The notes beneath the pieces were generated by a model. The model saw only the letters and a program-made list of their open reading frames with translations, was not told where the DNA came from and did not search any database. From the NCBI RefSeq assembly GCF_902459465.1, contig NC_047076.1:992001-1056000 (forward strand): 64,000 nucleotides of DNA. Direction: 5' to 3'. A program made the position numbers and the translations under genes. This DNA is from Asterias rubens. Taxonomy: Eukaryota; Echinodermata; Asteroidea; Forcipulatida; Asteriidae. Below, in pieces: positions 45,601 to 54,947 of this stretch; position 1 is the first letter of the stretch, and each line of letters starts with the position of its first letter.

Positions 45601-48600
45601 GGCTAAAATTATTAGCCTGTGATCATTCAATATTTTAGGAGTGAATATTTGACCCAAGTTCAGACCTTTATTTAGATAAAACAAATCCTGCTTTTTGATC
45701 TACTTTTTAAGCTCCGAGGATACTGTTTTCAAAAGCTCCTTCAATTCTACAACTCCAGGGGTTACTAAAATAGATGGCATGTCTTCATTTAGACCGTTTT
45801 GTCAGTGATGAGCCTTAACACCAGTGTATATTTTAGAGATAAATGTTATCGCAAGGCCTCGAATGTACCTGTTTGTAAAGGCCATTAAGACCTTGCCACC
45901 ACTCTTTATTCTCTTATTCATAGGGAAAGTTATATTGAAGTTGAACTCCATGTATTTTTTTGTATTGGGTTTAAGTTTGTTGACAAGTGTGAATATGTCA
46001 ATGTTGTTGACTTGTTAATGCTGATGGATTTTAGAATTAACATTAGTTTGTCTTCTTTCTTTTCAGCTACGAGAGAGTTTTAATTCTTATATCCCACTCT
46101 CAGGACTTTCTCAACGGTGTGTGTACAAATATCATCCATATGCATCTAGGTAAACTCAACTACTACAGTGTAAGTATTGTTCCCTCGGAAACATTTGCAT
46201 GTAACTGTAATTTGCCTCGTGTCACTTCACTCGACCCCAGCGGCCAGTCTATCCAAGACCGCTGGGATGGGCTAATCAGCTTGCACAGATTCTTGTTCAG
46301 TAAGTAGGTCCTGCGCGCAGTGTGAGTGTGATAGTACTCACTGAGCATTAACCGATGAGCGTGCTTGATATGTTGCCCATCCCAGTGCCTTTGGTTAAGG
46401 CAAGGCGCTGGGGCCAAGCGAATCATGTGACCAGCACCCGATTTCACAAAACGCTAGGATTAATCCTATCTTGAGTTAGGACGAGTAACTTGTCCTAACC
46501 GTGGATGGGTTCAATGCATCCTAACGTCTATGAATACGGAAATTAACTCGTCCTAAGTCCTTAGATTAATCCTAAGTTTTGGAAGAGTTTGGTGAATTCG
46601 ACAGTTGGCCTTTTAGGATTTGTTTAAAAATCGCCTTCAAGCTCATCTGTTCACCATTTATCACAGGTTGTTCTTTTGGTAATTATTTTCCTGTTTCTTT
46701 ATTCCTTTCAAGCACATTGGGACTTAGCAGTGACATGTGCTATACAAGTGCAGTTTATTATTTTCCATTTTGTTTTAAATTGTGTTTCTGGGTGAAGTTA
46801 AAACTTGCAGTGACACGATTCTTCCTCTTACAAAAAAATAAAGATGATATTTGAAACTTGAGTTTATTATCATTATTATTATTTTTTTTTTCTTCAGGGT
46901 AATTACGACTCATTCGTCAAAACCAGAACTGAGTTGGAGGAAAATCAGATGAAGAAATACAAATGGGAACAGGACCAGATCCAACACATGAAGGTAAGAA
47001 AATAAATAATAATGATAATAATGTATGCCCTCTCCATACCACCACACCCCCTCCCCCTTCCCCCCATCCCTGACCGAGTTTGAGTGTGCACCATGGTTAA
47101 CTAAAGGTGAACTATTTTGACTCCAACCCAGGCTTGTCGACCATTGGTTGACTACTGTGGTCGACCATTTGGAACCAGCCTCGAGCCCAAGGTTTCTTTA
47201 ACTCAAGGTTGACTATTTTAACTCCAACCCAGGCTTGTCGACCATTGGTTGACTTCTGTGGTCGACCATTTGAAACCTGCTTTATGAGCATGGTTTCTTC
47301 ACTGGTCCCAACAGCTTGTTCAATTCTAACATGTGTAAAGCTCAGAGGGGAACCAGTGACATGATTGCGAAAAGGTCTACTTCTTATCGTGTCCACACAC
47401 TAGATGTTGTGTTTCAGCCAGAGCTGAACACAGTTCCTTGTAATATCATTGTACTCAGCAGGGTCCTCAATTCTGCATTCTTGCTCCAGTAGAAGGCATC
47501 TCAGGAGGTGTTCCATAGTTTAAGATGCCCCCTACTGGAGCAAGAATGCAAAAAGAACGGAAAGGTGGAGGAAGGTTTACTAGACTTCTGATGCTGGTCA
47601 GCAGCTAATCACGGGTCGACTGAATGTGCCCACTAGAACTGGCTCCATGCTAACCCACAAAGTTCTAAAAAGTTATGACCTTTCCGTTGAGCCACACTTA
47701 TCCCCGGTATGGGTTTTGTTGAGACAATTGTATTATTGATACTAATGAAATGAATGTGATTTTTATTTTGTAGGACTATATAGCGAGGTTTGGTCACGGT
47801 AGCGCTAAGCTCGCCAGACAAGCTCAAAGTAAAGAGAAAACACTAAGCAAGATGGTGGCTGCAGGACTGACTGAGAAAGTGGAAGATGACAAGGTAAATA
47901 TTAGAATCTTGAGCTTAAAGACACTGGACACCTTTGGTAATTGTCAAAGACTAGTCTTCCCACTTGGTGTATCAGATCAAAAACCTGTGAAGCATTTAAC
48001 TCAATTGCTCGTCGAAGTTGTGAAAGAATAATGAGTGAAAAAAACACCCTCGCGCACAAGATGTGTGCTTCAGATGCTTGAATTTCAAATATTGTAGTGA
48101 GAAGTTACATTGTTTGTTTCAAAGTAAGTTTTTATGCTGATAATTATTTTGAGGATGATATAGTATGTGGCTTGGTAAATGGTGGTGAGTAACTGTTAAT
48201 TTTCTTTTTTTCTTTATCAGACGGTGTCTTTCTACTTTCCATCTTGCAACAAGATTCCACCTCCAGTAATCATGGTTCAGAATGTCTCCTTCAAATATGC
48301 TGATGATAAGGTAACATTTGAAATATCAAGTAATAAACCACAAGGGAAACTTACTGACACTTCATTATCAACTAAGATTTTTTTTAAATCAAAATTAAAC
48401 CTTTCAACTGTAGAGATCAGTCGTATGAAGATGAAAGTAAATTTTTCAATGTTTGATTTGAGAGAAATTTAATCAAATTTTAAACTCTCAGTTTTAACAG
48501 TTTTACTGTCTTATGGATCAAGGTCCAATCTCACAGAGCTGCTTAAGCACAAAAACTAGCTAAGCATATCAAAATTATCCTTACCATGGTAAAGTTACCA

Positions 48601-51600
48601 GCTAAAATACCACTTGACATGTTCTCTCTGCGACTGGTATCCTGCTTAATTTTGCTGACCAGAATTGTTTTACGCAGCATCTTCTGTTTAAGCAATTCTA
48701 TGCCATTGGGCCCAGGGTGGATATCACGAAGAGTTAAGACTAGTCTTATCTCAAGTTAAGAAACTTATGACTAGCCTTGAGTTTTGAATATCTCCTAAGA
48801 CTATTCCTAAGTGAGTACTTGTCCCAACTCTTTGTGAAAACGACCACAGTTAATCAAAGCTTAATTGTTTTTCTTTGGTTGAGTTTTCAACCGAGATTTA
48901 ATTTACAGTTTTGAATTGTTGTTAACGGCCTCATATTAGATTAATTTAGAGTTCGGTCTAGCTTTATTGTTTTTCTATGTGCTGAGTTTTCAACCGAGAT
49001 TTAATTTCTGCTTTTGAATTGTCATTAACAGCCTCATATATACAAGAATCTTGAGTTCGGTCTGGACTTGGACAGTAGGATAGCTCTCGTTGGACCCAAC
49101 GGTGCCGGCAAATCCACTTTACTCAAGCTCATTGCTGGAGAACTCGTAGCCACTGACGGACTTATACGAAAGAATACTCATTTACGTATAGGCAGATATC
49201 ACCAGGTAAAAACTCAATCTTGTCGTTTTCAACTTGAGTTCGGGCGTCGGTCCAGGCGTGTTTGTATTTTATTTCACAGTAAATAAGGTGGATTAAATTT
49301 TAATAAATTGAAATTAATTCATTTCTTTATTGTCCACTCTTTTAAAATGTATAAATGGAAAATTTACATGATTGTCTACTAACTTATTAAAGCTCCAGAG
49401 CATAACAGTAAGAACAATTCTTGTATTGACAGGATCTGTTTGAGGGTCTCAACTGTTGCTGGAAACTTAAAACTAAGTTTCCAATTTGTTCATTAAGAAC
49501 ACATTCACATGTTAATGACAGACAAAACAGGGTGTCCATAAGAGACACAGACAAACCTTTGGATAATCCTATGACTCTTTGAGGGCTGATATCGTACATG
49601 TACGATCTATTTTATGTATTCAAAAAGTGGACTTCAGAAAGCTGGGCATTAGGGGTTCAAAACGCAAACAAATAGCAGGCACTTAAAGGGTCAAAGACAC
49701 TGGACACTATTGGTAATTGTCAAAGACCAGTCGTCTCACTTGGTGTATCTCAACATATGCATAAAATAACAAACCTGTGAAAATTTTGACTCAGTTGGTT
49801 GTCGAAGTTGCGAAATAATTATGAAAGAAAAGACACCCTTGTCACACGAAGTTGTGTGCTTTCAGATGCTTGATTTCGATACCTCAAAATCTAGTGGAAA
49901 ATTACTTCTTTCGTGAAAACTACGTTACTTCAGAGGGAGCCGTTCCTCACAATGTGTTATACTCTCAACAGCTCTCCATTCCTCGTACCCAAGTATTTTT
50001 TTATGCTAACAATTAGTCTTGAGTATTTACCAATAGTGCCCAGTGCCTTTAATAACAATAATCTTATTTCTTTAATAACAGCATCTTCAAGATCTTCTCG
50101 ATTTGGATCTTAGTGCCTTAGATTGGATGATGAAGAACTTCCCTGATATTAAAGATATTGAAGCCATGAGAAGGATTATAGGACGTTATGGTCTTTCTGG
50201 AAAACAACAGGTAAGAATTGATCTGAATTATTGTTTCTCTTTTATAAATCATCAAATACGTCTTAATCCAACTTTCACTAAAGGAATACAACGGTAGCGT
50301 TGAGTTCTTTAAGCTGTTTAAACCAGCAGGGTCGTGGCCAGGCGAGGGCCTTTACCAACCGTTTATACACTCCCACGTGGTGCGCTCTCAACCATTAGGA
50401 ATAGCGAAAACTGTCTGGGGTATTTATGAATTCCTTTTTAAAGACATTGGACAACTTTGGTAATTGTCAAAGAGCAGTATCCTCACTTGGTGTGTCCCAA
50501 CATAAATATTTATACAAACCGGAGAAAATTTTGGTTCATTTGGTCATCAAAGTTGTAAGAAAATAAAGAAGGAAAATAACACCCCCACAGATGCCTGAGA
50601 AAGGCTTCAGACCGGAGGTCTGTCAAGTATTTTAGTTAGAAAATACCTCATAAAAGTATTGGAACATTAGCCTACCCTAATTTTTGGAGCCATAAAAACT
50701 TTAAGCCAAAAATTAAAAAAGGTATTCTACCCTATTCCCAGGTTACAGTGTAATAGGAAACAAGAATTCTTTTGTTCGACCTAAGTGGCTCTTATTGGGC
50801 TTAAAGGCACTGGGAGACCTTTGGTAATTGTCAAAGACCAGTCTTCACACTTGGTGTATCTCAACATATGCATATAATACCAAACCTGTGAAAAATTGGT
50901 TTATGAAGTTGCAAGAGAATAATGGAAGAAGAAACACCCTTGTCAAACGAAGTTGTGTGCTTTCAGATGCTTGATTTCAAAATCTCACAATCTAATTCTG
51001 AGGTCTTGAAATCAACTTCAAGTGGAAAACTACTTCTTTCTCGAAAACTACACTACTTTAGAAACGCCGTTTCTCACAGTGTTTTATACTATCAACAGCT
51101 CTCCATTACTTGTTACCACGTGAGCTTTTATGCTAACAATGTCCAGTGCCTTTTATGTAAATGATAATAACATCTTTGTTCTTATCTTAGATTTGCAAAA
51201 TCGGCAATCTCTCCGATGGTCAACGTTGTCGTTGCATCTTCGCTTGGTTGGCCTCACAGAATCCACACATGCTGTTACTTGACGAACCTACAAACCATCT
51301 TGATATAGAAACTATCGATGCACTTGCCAGCGCCATCAATGAATTCGAGGGAGGCTTGGTCTTAGTTAGCCACGACTTTAGATTAATCAATCAAGTAAGT
51401 TTGAAAAAGCAGGCCTGTGCTGCCCTTTCATGGCAAAACAGCGTAACTTGAAAAATTACATTTTGAAAAAACCAAGTAAGGAGAAAAGCTTTGTCATTAA
51501 ACTTGGATGAAAGTGTAAAAAGAAGTCAAGGACATGTTATATTCACATCCATACATAGTATGCCTTCAATTTAACCAGACATTTTTCTTATTTTAAGAAA

Positions 51601-52236
51601 CTAATATTTTTGAGTGGGCTTTTTTGGCTAAGAAGAGCCGGGCCGTGTGGTAATCATCCTTGAAAAGTTATATAGCTTCAACTTCAAGATACTCAATACA
51701 AATACATTTTTAATTTCTCCTGAAGACCATCAGAACATACTGATTGAAACGTTGAGTCAGGAACCACCGGTTCCCGTCAGAGGTCAAAGAGAGACCGGCT
51801 TTTGCTAAGCTTTTTTTGCCACAATGCGGGCTTGGCTTAGTCGTGGTTTCCCTCTTGGTTTCTAATTTTATTCCCATTGTTGTTGTTTTTTCTTGTCATT
51901 CTCTGAGCGCTTTGCAACCTTAGGAAAAGGCGCTTTATAAATGGTGTTATTATTATTACAATGCAAAGTTCAAATCCTACTTACATTTCTAATTTTTGTA
52001 TTATTATTCAGGTTGCTGAAGAGATTTGGGTGTGTGAGAAACAGACTGTCACGAAGTGGACTGGAGACATCTCGTCTTACAAGCAAACTCTAAAGAAACT
52101 CATTCTGAAAGACGATGTCAAAACTGTTAAGGCTCAAAAAGGACCCAAACCTGGAGCAACTAAAAATGGAAAGACTACAAATGGAAAGACAAATGGAGTG
52201 ATCAAAAACGGCGTCACCAAGAATGGAAAAAAGTAG
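42618..52236 (+). CDS. ABCF2: ATP-binding cassette sub-family F member 2
   Basis: Soluble ABC-F ATPase with two nucleotide-binding domains and no membrane part; the family acts on ribosomes and translation. Exons: 42618-42711, 43312-43524, 44154-44342, 44973-45240, 46067-46169, 46898-46993, 47774-47893, 48221-48310, 49032-49205, 50082-50210, 51191-51394, 52012-52236; 634 aa versus about 623 in human. NBD1: Walker A GPNGCGKS (98-105), signature FSGGW (211-215), Walker [10 protein letters not shown] (Asp235-Glu236). NBD2: Walker A GPNGAGKS (412-419), signature LSDGQ (499-503), Walker B with Asp523-Glu524. Both catalytic Glu are present. The linker between the domains has the ABCF2-type [18 protein letters not shown]. 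The start is [10 protein letters not shown], a basic tail as in ABCF2 orthologues. The C-terminal tail is an unusual NGK-rich run ([19 protein letters not shown]). Confidence 0.96.
42762..42950. mobile_element. Family-B MITE fragment in ABCF2 intron 1
   Basis: Left half with GGTTGCCTTGGATCC and ATAATGATCCACACAAATAT, then a decayed centre with ATATTTGACTCCAGAAAATG. Diverged and truncated. Confidence 0.55.
43045..43195 (-). mobile_element. tRNA-headed SINE (minus copy)
   Basis: Minus strand: GTTAAGACACTGCTCTAGAA, B box GGTTCGAATCCCAC, then TTCACATGACTTGGGAAAGT and CAGTGCTTACA, matching the plus copy at 14724-14860 in head and body. It ends about 115 bp before ABCF2 exon 2. Confidence 0.65.
43536..43738. 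mobile_element. Family-D MITE in ABCF2 intron 2
   Basis: Ends CCCAACTTCATAGAGCTGAG and GCAGCTCTATGAAATTTGGC. Starts 12 bp after the exon 2 donor. A shorter relative occurs at about 44400-44640. Confidence 0.65.
46440..46580. repeat. Family-E inverted repeat in ABCF2 intron 5
   Basis: TTAGGACGAGTAACTTGTCC near the left and AACTCGTCCTAAGTCC near the right; AGGATTAATCCTA-type words at both ends. Related repeats near 4800 and 48720. Short foldback element. Confidence 0.5.
47108..47273 (+). repeat. Two-copy tandem repeat, period about 103 bp
   Basis: The segment with CTCCAACCCAGGCTTGTCGA and GTGGTCGACCATTTG occurs twice. Each copy also holds opposed GTCGACCA/TGGTTGAC words. Lies in ABCF2 intron 6. 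Confidence 0.75.
47474..47550. repeat. Perfect-arm hairpin in ABCF2 intron 6
   Basis: Arms of about 27 bp: TGCATTCTTGCTCCAGTAG (47474) continuing to GGCATCT, against AGATGCC and CTACTGGAGCAAGAATGCA (ends 47550). The loop is about 20 bp. Could be a tiny MITE or a miRNA-like fold; no expression evidence. Confidence 0.6.
47912..48165. mobile_element. Family-A MITE, truncated, in ABCF2 intron 7
   Basis: Left end TTAAAGACACTGGACACC with GTCAAAGACTAGTCTTCC. The right terminus is lost. It starts 19 bp after the exon 7 donor and stops about 55 bp before exon 8. Confidence 0.65.
48518..48845. mobile_element. Adjacent family-D and family-E repeats in ABCF2 intron 8
   Basis: 48518-48714: family D, ends CTCACAGAGCTGCTTAAGCA and TAAGCAATTCTATGCCATTG. 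48717-48845: family E, ends CACGAAGAGTTAAGACTAGT and CCCAACTCTTTGTGAAAAC. The two are almost back to back. Confidence 0.6.
48883..49062 (+). repeat. Tandem duplicate spanning ABCF2 exon 9 acceptor
   Basis: About 101-103 bp (TTTTCAACCGAGATTTAATT ... CCTCATAT ... GAGTTCGGTCT) is present twice. The second copy carries the used acceptor TTAACAG|CCTCAT at 49031/49032. In the first the acceptor reads TTAACGG, and the exon part has lost sequence. Confidence 0.75.
49690..50052. mobile_element. Family-A MITE in ABCF2 intron 9
   Basis: Complete copy, ends CAAAGACACTGGACACTATT and AATAGTGCCCAGTGCCTTTA. It lies only 30 bp before exon 10. Confidence 0.75.
50436..50640. mobile_element. Family-A MITE, 5' half, in ABCF2 intron 10
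   Basis: TTTTAAAGACATTGGACAAC, GGTAATTGTCAAAGAGCAG and CACTTGGTGTGTCCCAACAT. The right half is missing. Confidence 0.6.
50799..51157. mobile_element. Family-A MITE in ABCF2 intron 10
   Basis: Complete copy, ends GCTTAAAGGCACTGGGAGAC and CAATGTCCAGTGCCTTTTA; 34 bp before exon 11. Confidence 0.7.
51720..51756 (+). repeat. CTGAAGA-hairpin-GAAACGTT motif
   Basis: CTGAAGA, then ATCAG-AACATA-CTGAT as a stem-loop, then TGAAACGTTGAG. One base from the hammerhead CTGATGA core. Compare 53420. Confidence 0.4.
51850..51962 (+). repeat. SINE/LINE-type 3' tail
   Basis: GAGCGCTTTGCAACC, AAAAGGCGCTTTATAAAT and a TTATTATTA tail, the kind of 3' end often seen on invertebrate SINEs and LINEs. The 5' part is not delimited. 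Confidence 0.45.
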
Positions 52237-52857
52237 GATCTATTCGGGCAAAATAAGTATCAAAGTGTGTTGTTGTGAAATGATAATCCAAAACATTAGT
52301 CGCGACAACTTGGTTTGCTTGTCCACAAAAAAACCCAGCTAAAACAGAAATGAAGCGCATTGCATTTCATTCTGCACAGTATTATAAACTTATTACGTAA
52401 CTGGGAAGAGGTTTGTTTAAAAACCTTTCTAAAAACACTCTTGTGTTGAATTTTGATTGAATAATTTTCCCTTGATAAGCTGGAAATAATCTATGGAGCT
52501 CTTTTATCACGACACAGTCTTTAGGTTTTCCTTTAGAACAGTGTCATCAAACTCAGGTTTGATTGGTAAATAGTCTGGTTCCCTATTGGTGAGCTGACTT
52601 TTGCCATTATTTATTACTTATCGGATGGAGGGATATTGACCAAGATAATGGTTGTAACTGAAATGAGTTAACTTAACCCTAAAACTAGTGACAAGCTGTT
52701 TTTACTTTCCCGACTATGGGCTGGCTACCTCAGACTCCTTGCACAATGCAGAGCGTACCTCCACACAACGCATGTCTACTACATGTATTTTGTCTATTTT
52801 GAGAGTCAAATCCTCTGTACATTTTGAAACCCAGAATGGCGGACAGGTTGGCGCGTG

Positions 52858-53001
52858 TAAAGGCCAAGTTATAGTCGGTCGCGCGATGGTCGGGAGTCGG
52901 TAATCTTGGCGCGCGATCATAAAAAGACATGGTTTTTAGGCCTCAGTCTTAGGATTGCGTGCAAGATTTCCGTCGCGCGACCGACTATAAACCGGCCTTT
53001 A
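52858..53001. mobile_element. Inverted-repeat element with TCGCGCGACC arms
   Basis: About 144 bp, left TAAAGGCCAAGTTATAGTCG and right CGACTATAAACCGGCCTTTA. Internal GCGCGC-rich arms. It stands out as CpG-rich in an AT-rich region. Confidence 0.7.
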
Positions 53002-53149
53002 GTTTATTGTGCATTTTACTTTAAAATGTTTAGAAAGTAATAGTCAAAACATTTACAACCAGCTCATCACTCATCATTTAGAAATCAGCTCATAGTTTGT
53101 CACTGATAACTATAAAAGGAGAAAACCAGCTGTGATGAGTTACCAGGTC

Positions 53150-53415
53150 CAAATTTAATAGAGCTGCTTAGCGGTGTATTTTGTGCTTATTGTTCAATTT
53201 CCATTTCATAGCGCTGCTAACTGTAAGCACACAAAAAGGCATGCTAACCTTCCGGTGCTTACTGCACAAAAATAACTGACGTCACAATGCAAATCCATAG
53301 TGAACGTGCAATATGGCCGCCTAATTTTTCTGCTAACTTGTGACATACCCTTGCACCTTAGCAACCTTTTCTGCTACAGTAAGCTTACTGTTAAGCAGGG
53401 TTTTTAAATTGGGCC
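53150..53415. mobile_element. Family-D MITE, long form
   Basis: Left AATTTAATAGAGCTGCTTAG; right TAAGCAGGGTTTTTAAATTG. Longer than the ~200-bp copies, with internal GCTAACC/GGTGCTTACTG words. Directly followed by the motif at 53420. Confidence 0.5.
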
Positions 53416-53419
53416 CTGT

Positions 53420-53458
53420 CTGATGAAGCCACTAGTGTAGTGGTGAAACGTCACTGAC
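53420..53458 (+). ncRNA. Hammerhead-ribozyme-like motif (possible relic)
   Basis: CTGATGA (53420-53426), a perfect stem-loop CCACT-AGTGT-AGTGG, then GAAAC (53445-53449) and GTCACTGAC. This matches the conserved hammerhead core strings and stem II. Stems I and III are not convincingly formed, so activity is doubtful. Such motifs are known in Penelope-like retroelements. Confidence 0.35.
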
Positions 53459-54947
53459 AAGTTTGTTAGTTTGAGCTCCATTTTTCATCCATAAATTGGA
53501 ATTAGTCAAATGAACATCTTTACTGTAGTCAAAAGCTGCTTAAATCTGATGAATAACTTTTAGAGCCGTTTTACAAATTTGCCTACAGTGTTGGCTATGA
53601 GCCTTTTTGATTTACGGGGGACACTATAATAAGTGCACTGTTTTGTTCGGGTGTTCACTGGAAAAGGTACACAAACCTGATAGTGTTTTAGCATTGTGTC
53701 CGCCATATCTCAAAAAGGCTCATGGGTATGACTGGCTAAGGCTTAGGCTAAAACATCCTAAGTCGGGTCAGTGTGAAACCTGATCTGCAAAGTTCAGTTT
53801 CAAGTTTTCTAAAAGGGCTTAACCTGACGCAGGATCCACAAGCCTAGATGGAGTTCAAAGACAGGCTTCCATTATTTACACAGGAAAACAGATATTTACC
53901 TTAAAGTTATGTGTGTGCTTAAGTTAAGTAAATGTAAACACAGGGTTACTGTTTGTAGTAAGGAATGCCTTTGGTCAATTATTGTCAAAGTCTGTCTTTC
54001 CAAGGTTTACAAGTTTTGGTTTAAAGTTAATTAATTTGTGAAGAATGTGTTAATAAGTTGTGTCTCATTCATTAATTTATTGATTACTTTTTGTTTAATA
54101 TTTGTTATCCAATTCTTGATAATATATTCACCAATATTACCTTTAAAAAATGGCACAGCAAAATAATTGCATTTTCGATGTTTTCTTAAAAAATGAATTC
54201 CTAAAATGTGAAGATTGTCCTCAGACCTCAACCCAAACTCTAAGTCGACAAGGAGGTTATTGTAAGAAATTGCTAAGAATTTGCCCGCTCTTTATATAAA
54301 CAAACTTTGTGTAGTAAAACTGTCTAGGTAGAGTATTTATTGCAAAAAAGTATGTTTAGTTTTTGACCATTCTGAAAAGATTTGGTCCTATTTTATTGGA
54401 AGGTTAAATGTAAATGGAATTCTTATTTAAAACTTTTGTTTGTGAAATTATTTTGGTTGTAAATTGTCATCTCTTTTCCCCCCACCCCGAAACATCTGTA
54501 GACATGTAGTTTTGAAATGTGAAAACTGAGTTGAACAATAGAGAGGAACAATCCACATGAGATTGAAGGACATTTTAAAACCCATCGGTTTGGTTTTATA
54601 ATAAGTATTTTATATTAAGGATTCTGATTATAAAACAAAGGATGCCTCATAAGTAAACTTCATCACTAGCTTGCGAAAACAATATTGTCCTTGATATGTG
54701 AACCAGAAACACGGGGGTTATAACATGGGAGGGACTTAGTTTGATTCTTTCTTTAAAAATATTGTATGGAAGATCAAAGGTTTCGTCCTTCTTTGCACCC
54801 CCCCCCCCCCCCAACCCGGCCAACCGCACCCCTCAAAATTAAATAAATATTTGATGAGTAAACAACAGAGGTCGCCCTTTCATTCTGAAATGCAAAATGT
54901 CGAAGGAGTGACATGCTGAAGTTTTCAGTGAAAAAGAAGTGTGTGTT

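Larger units (their letters stand above)
52237..54947. other. ABCF2 3' flank and PNKD upstream region
   Basis: No coding exon seen. Contains the ABCF2 3' UTR (end not fixed), a CG-containing inverted-repeat element (52858-53001), a family-D copy (about 53150-53415), a hammerhead-like motif (53420-53458) and a C-rich run near 54799-54813. The PNKD promoter should lie just upstream of 54948. Confidence 0.5.
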
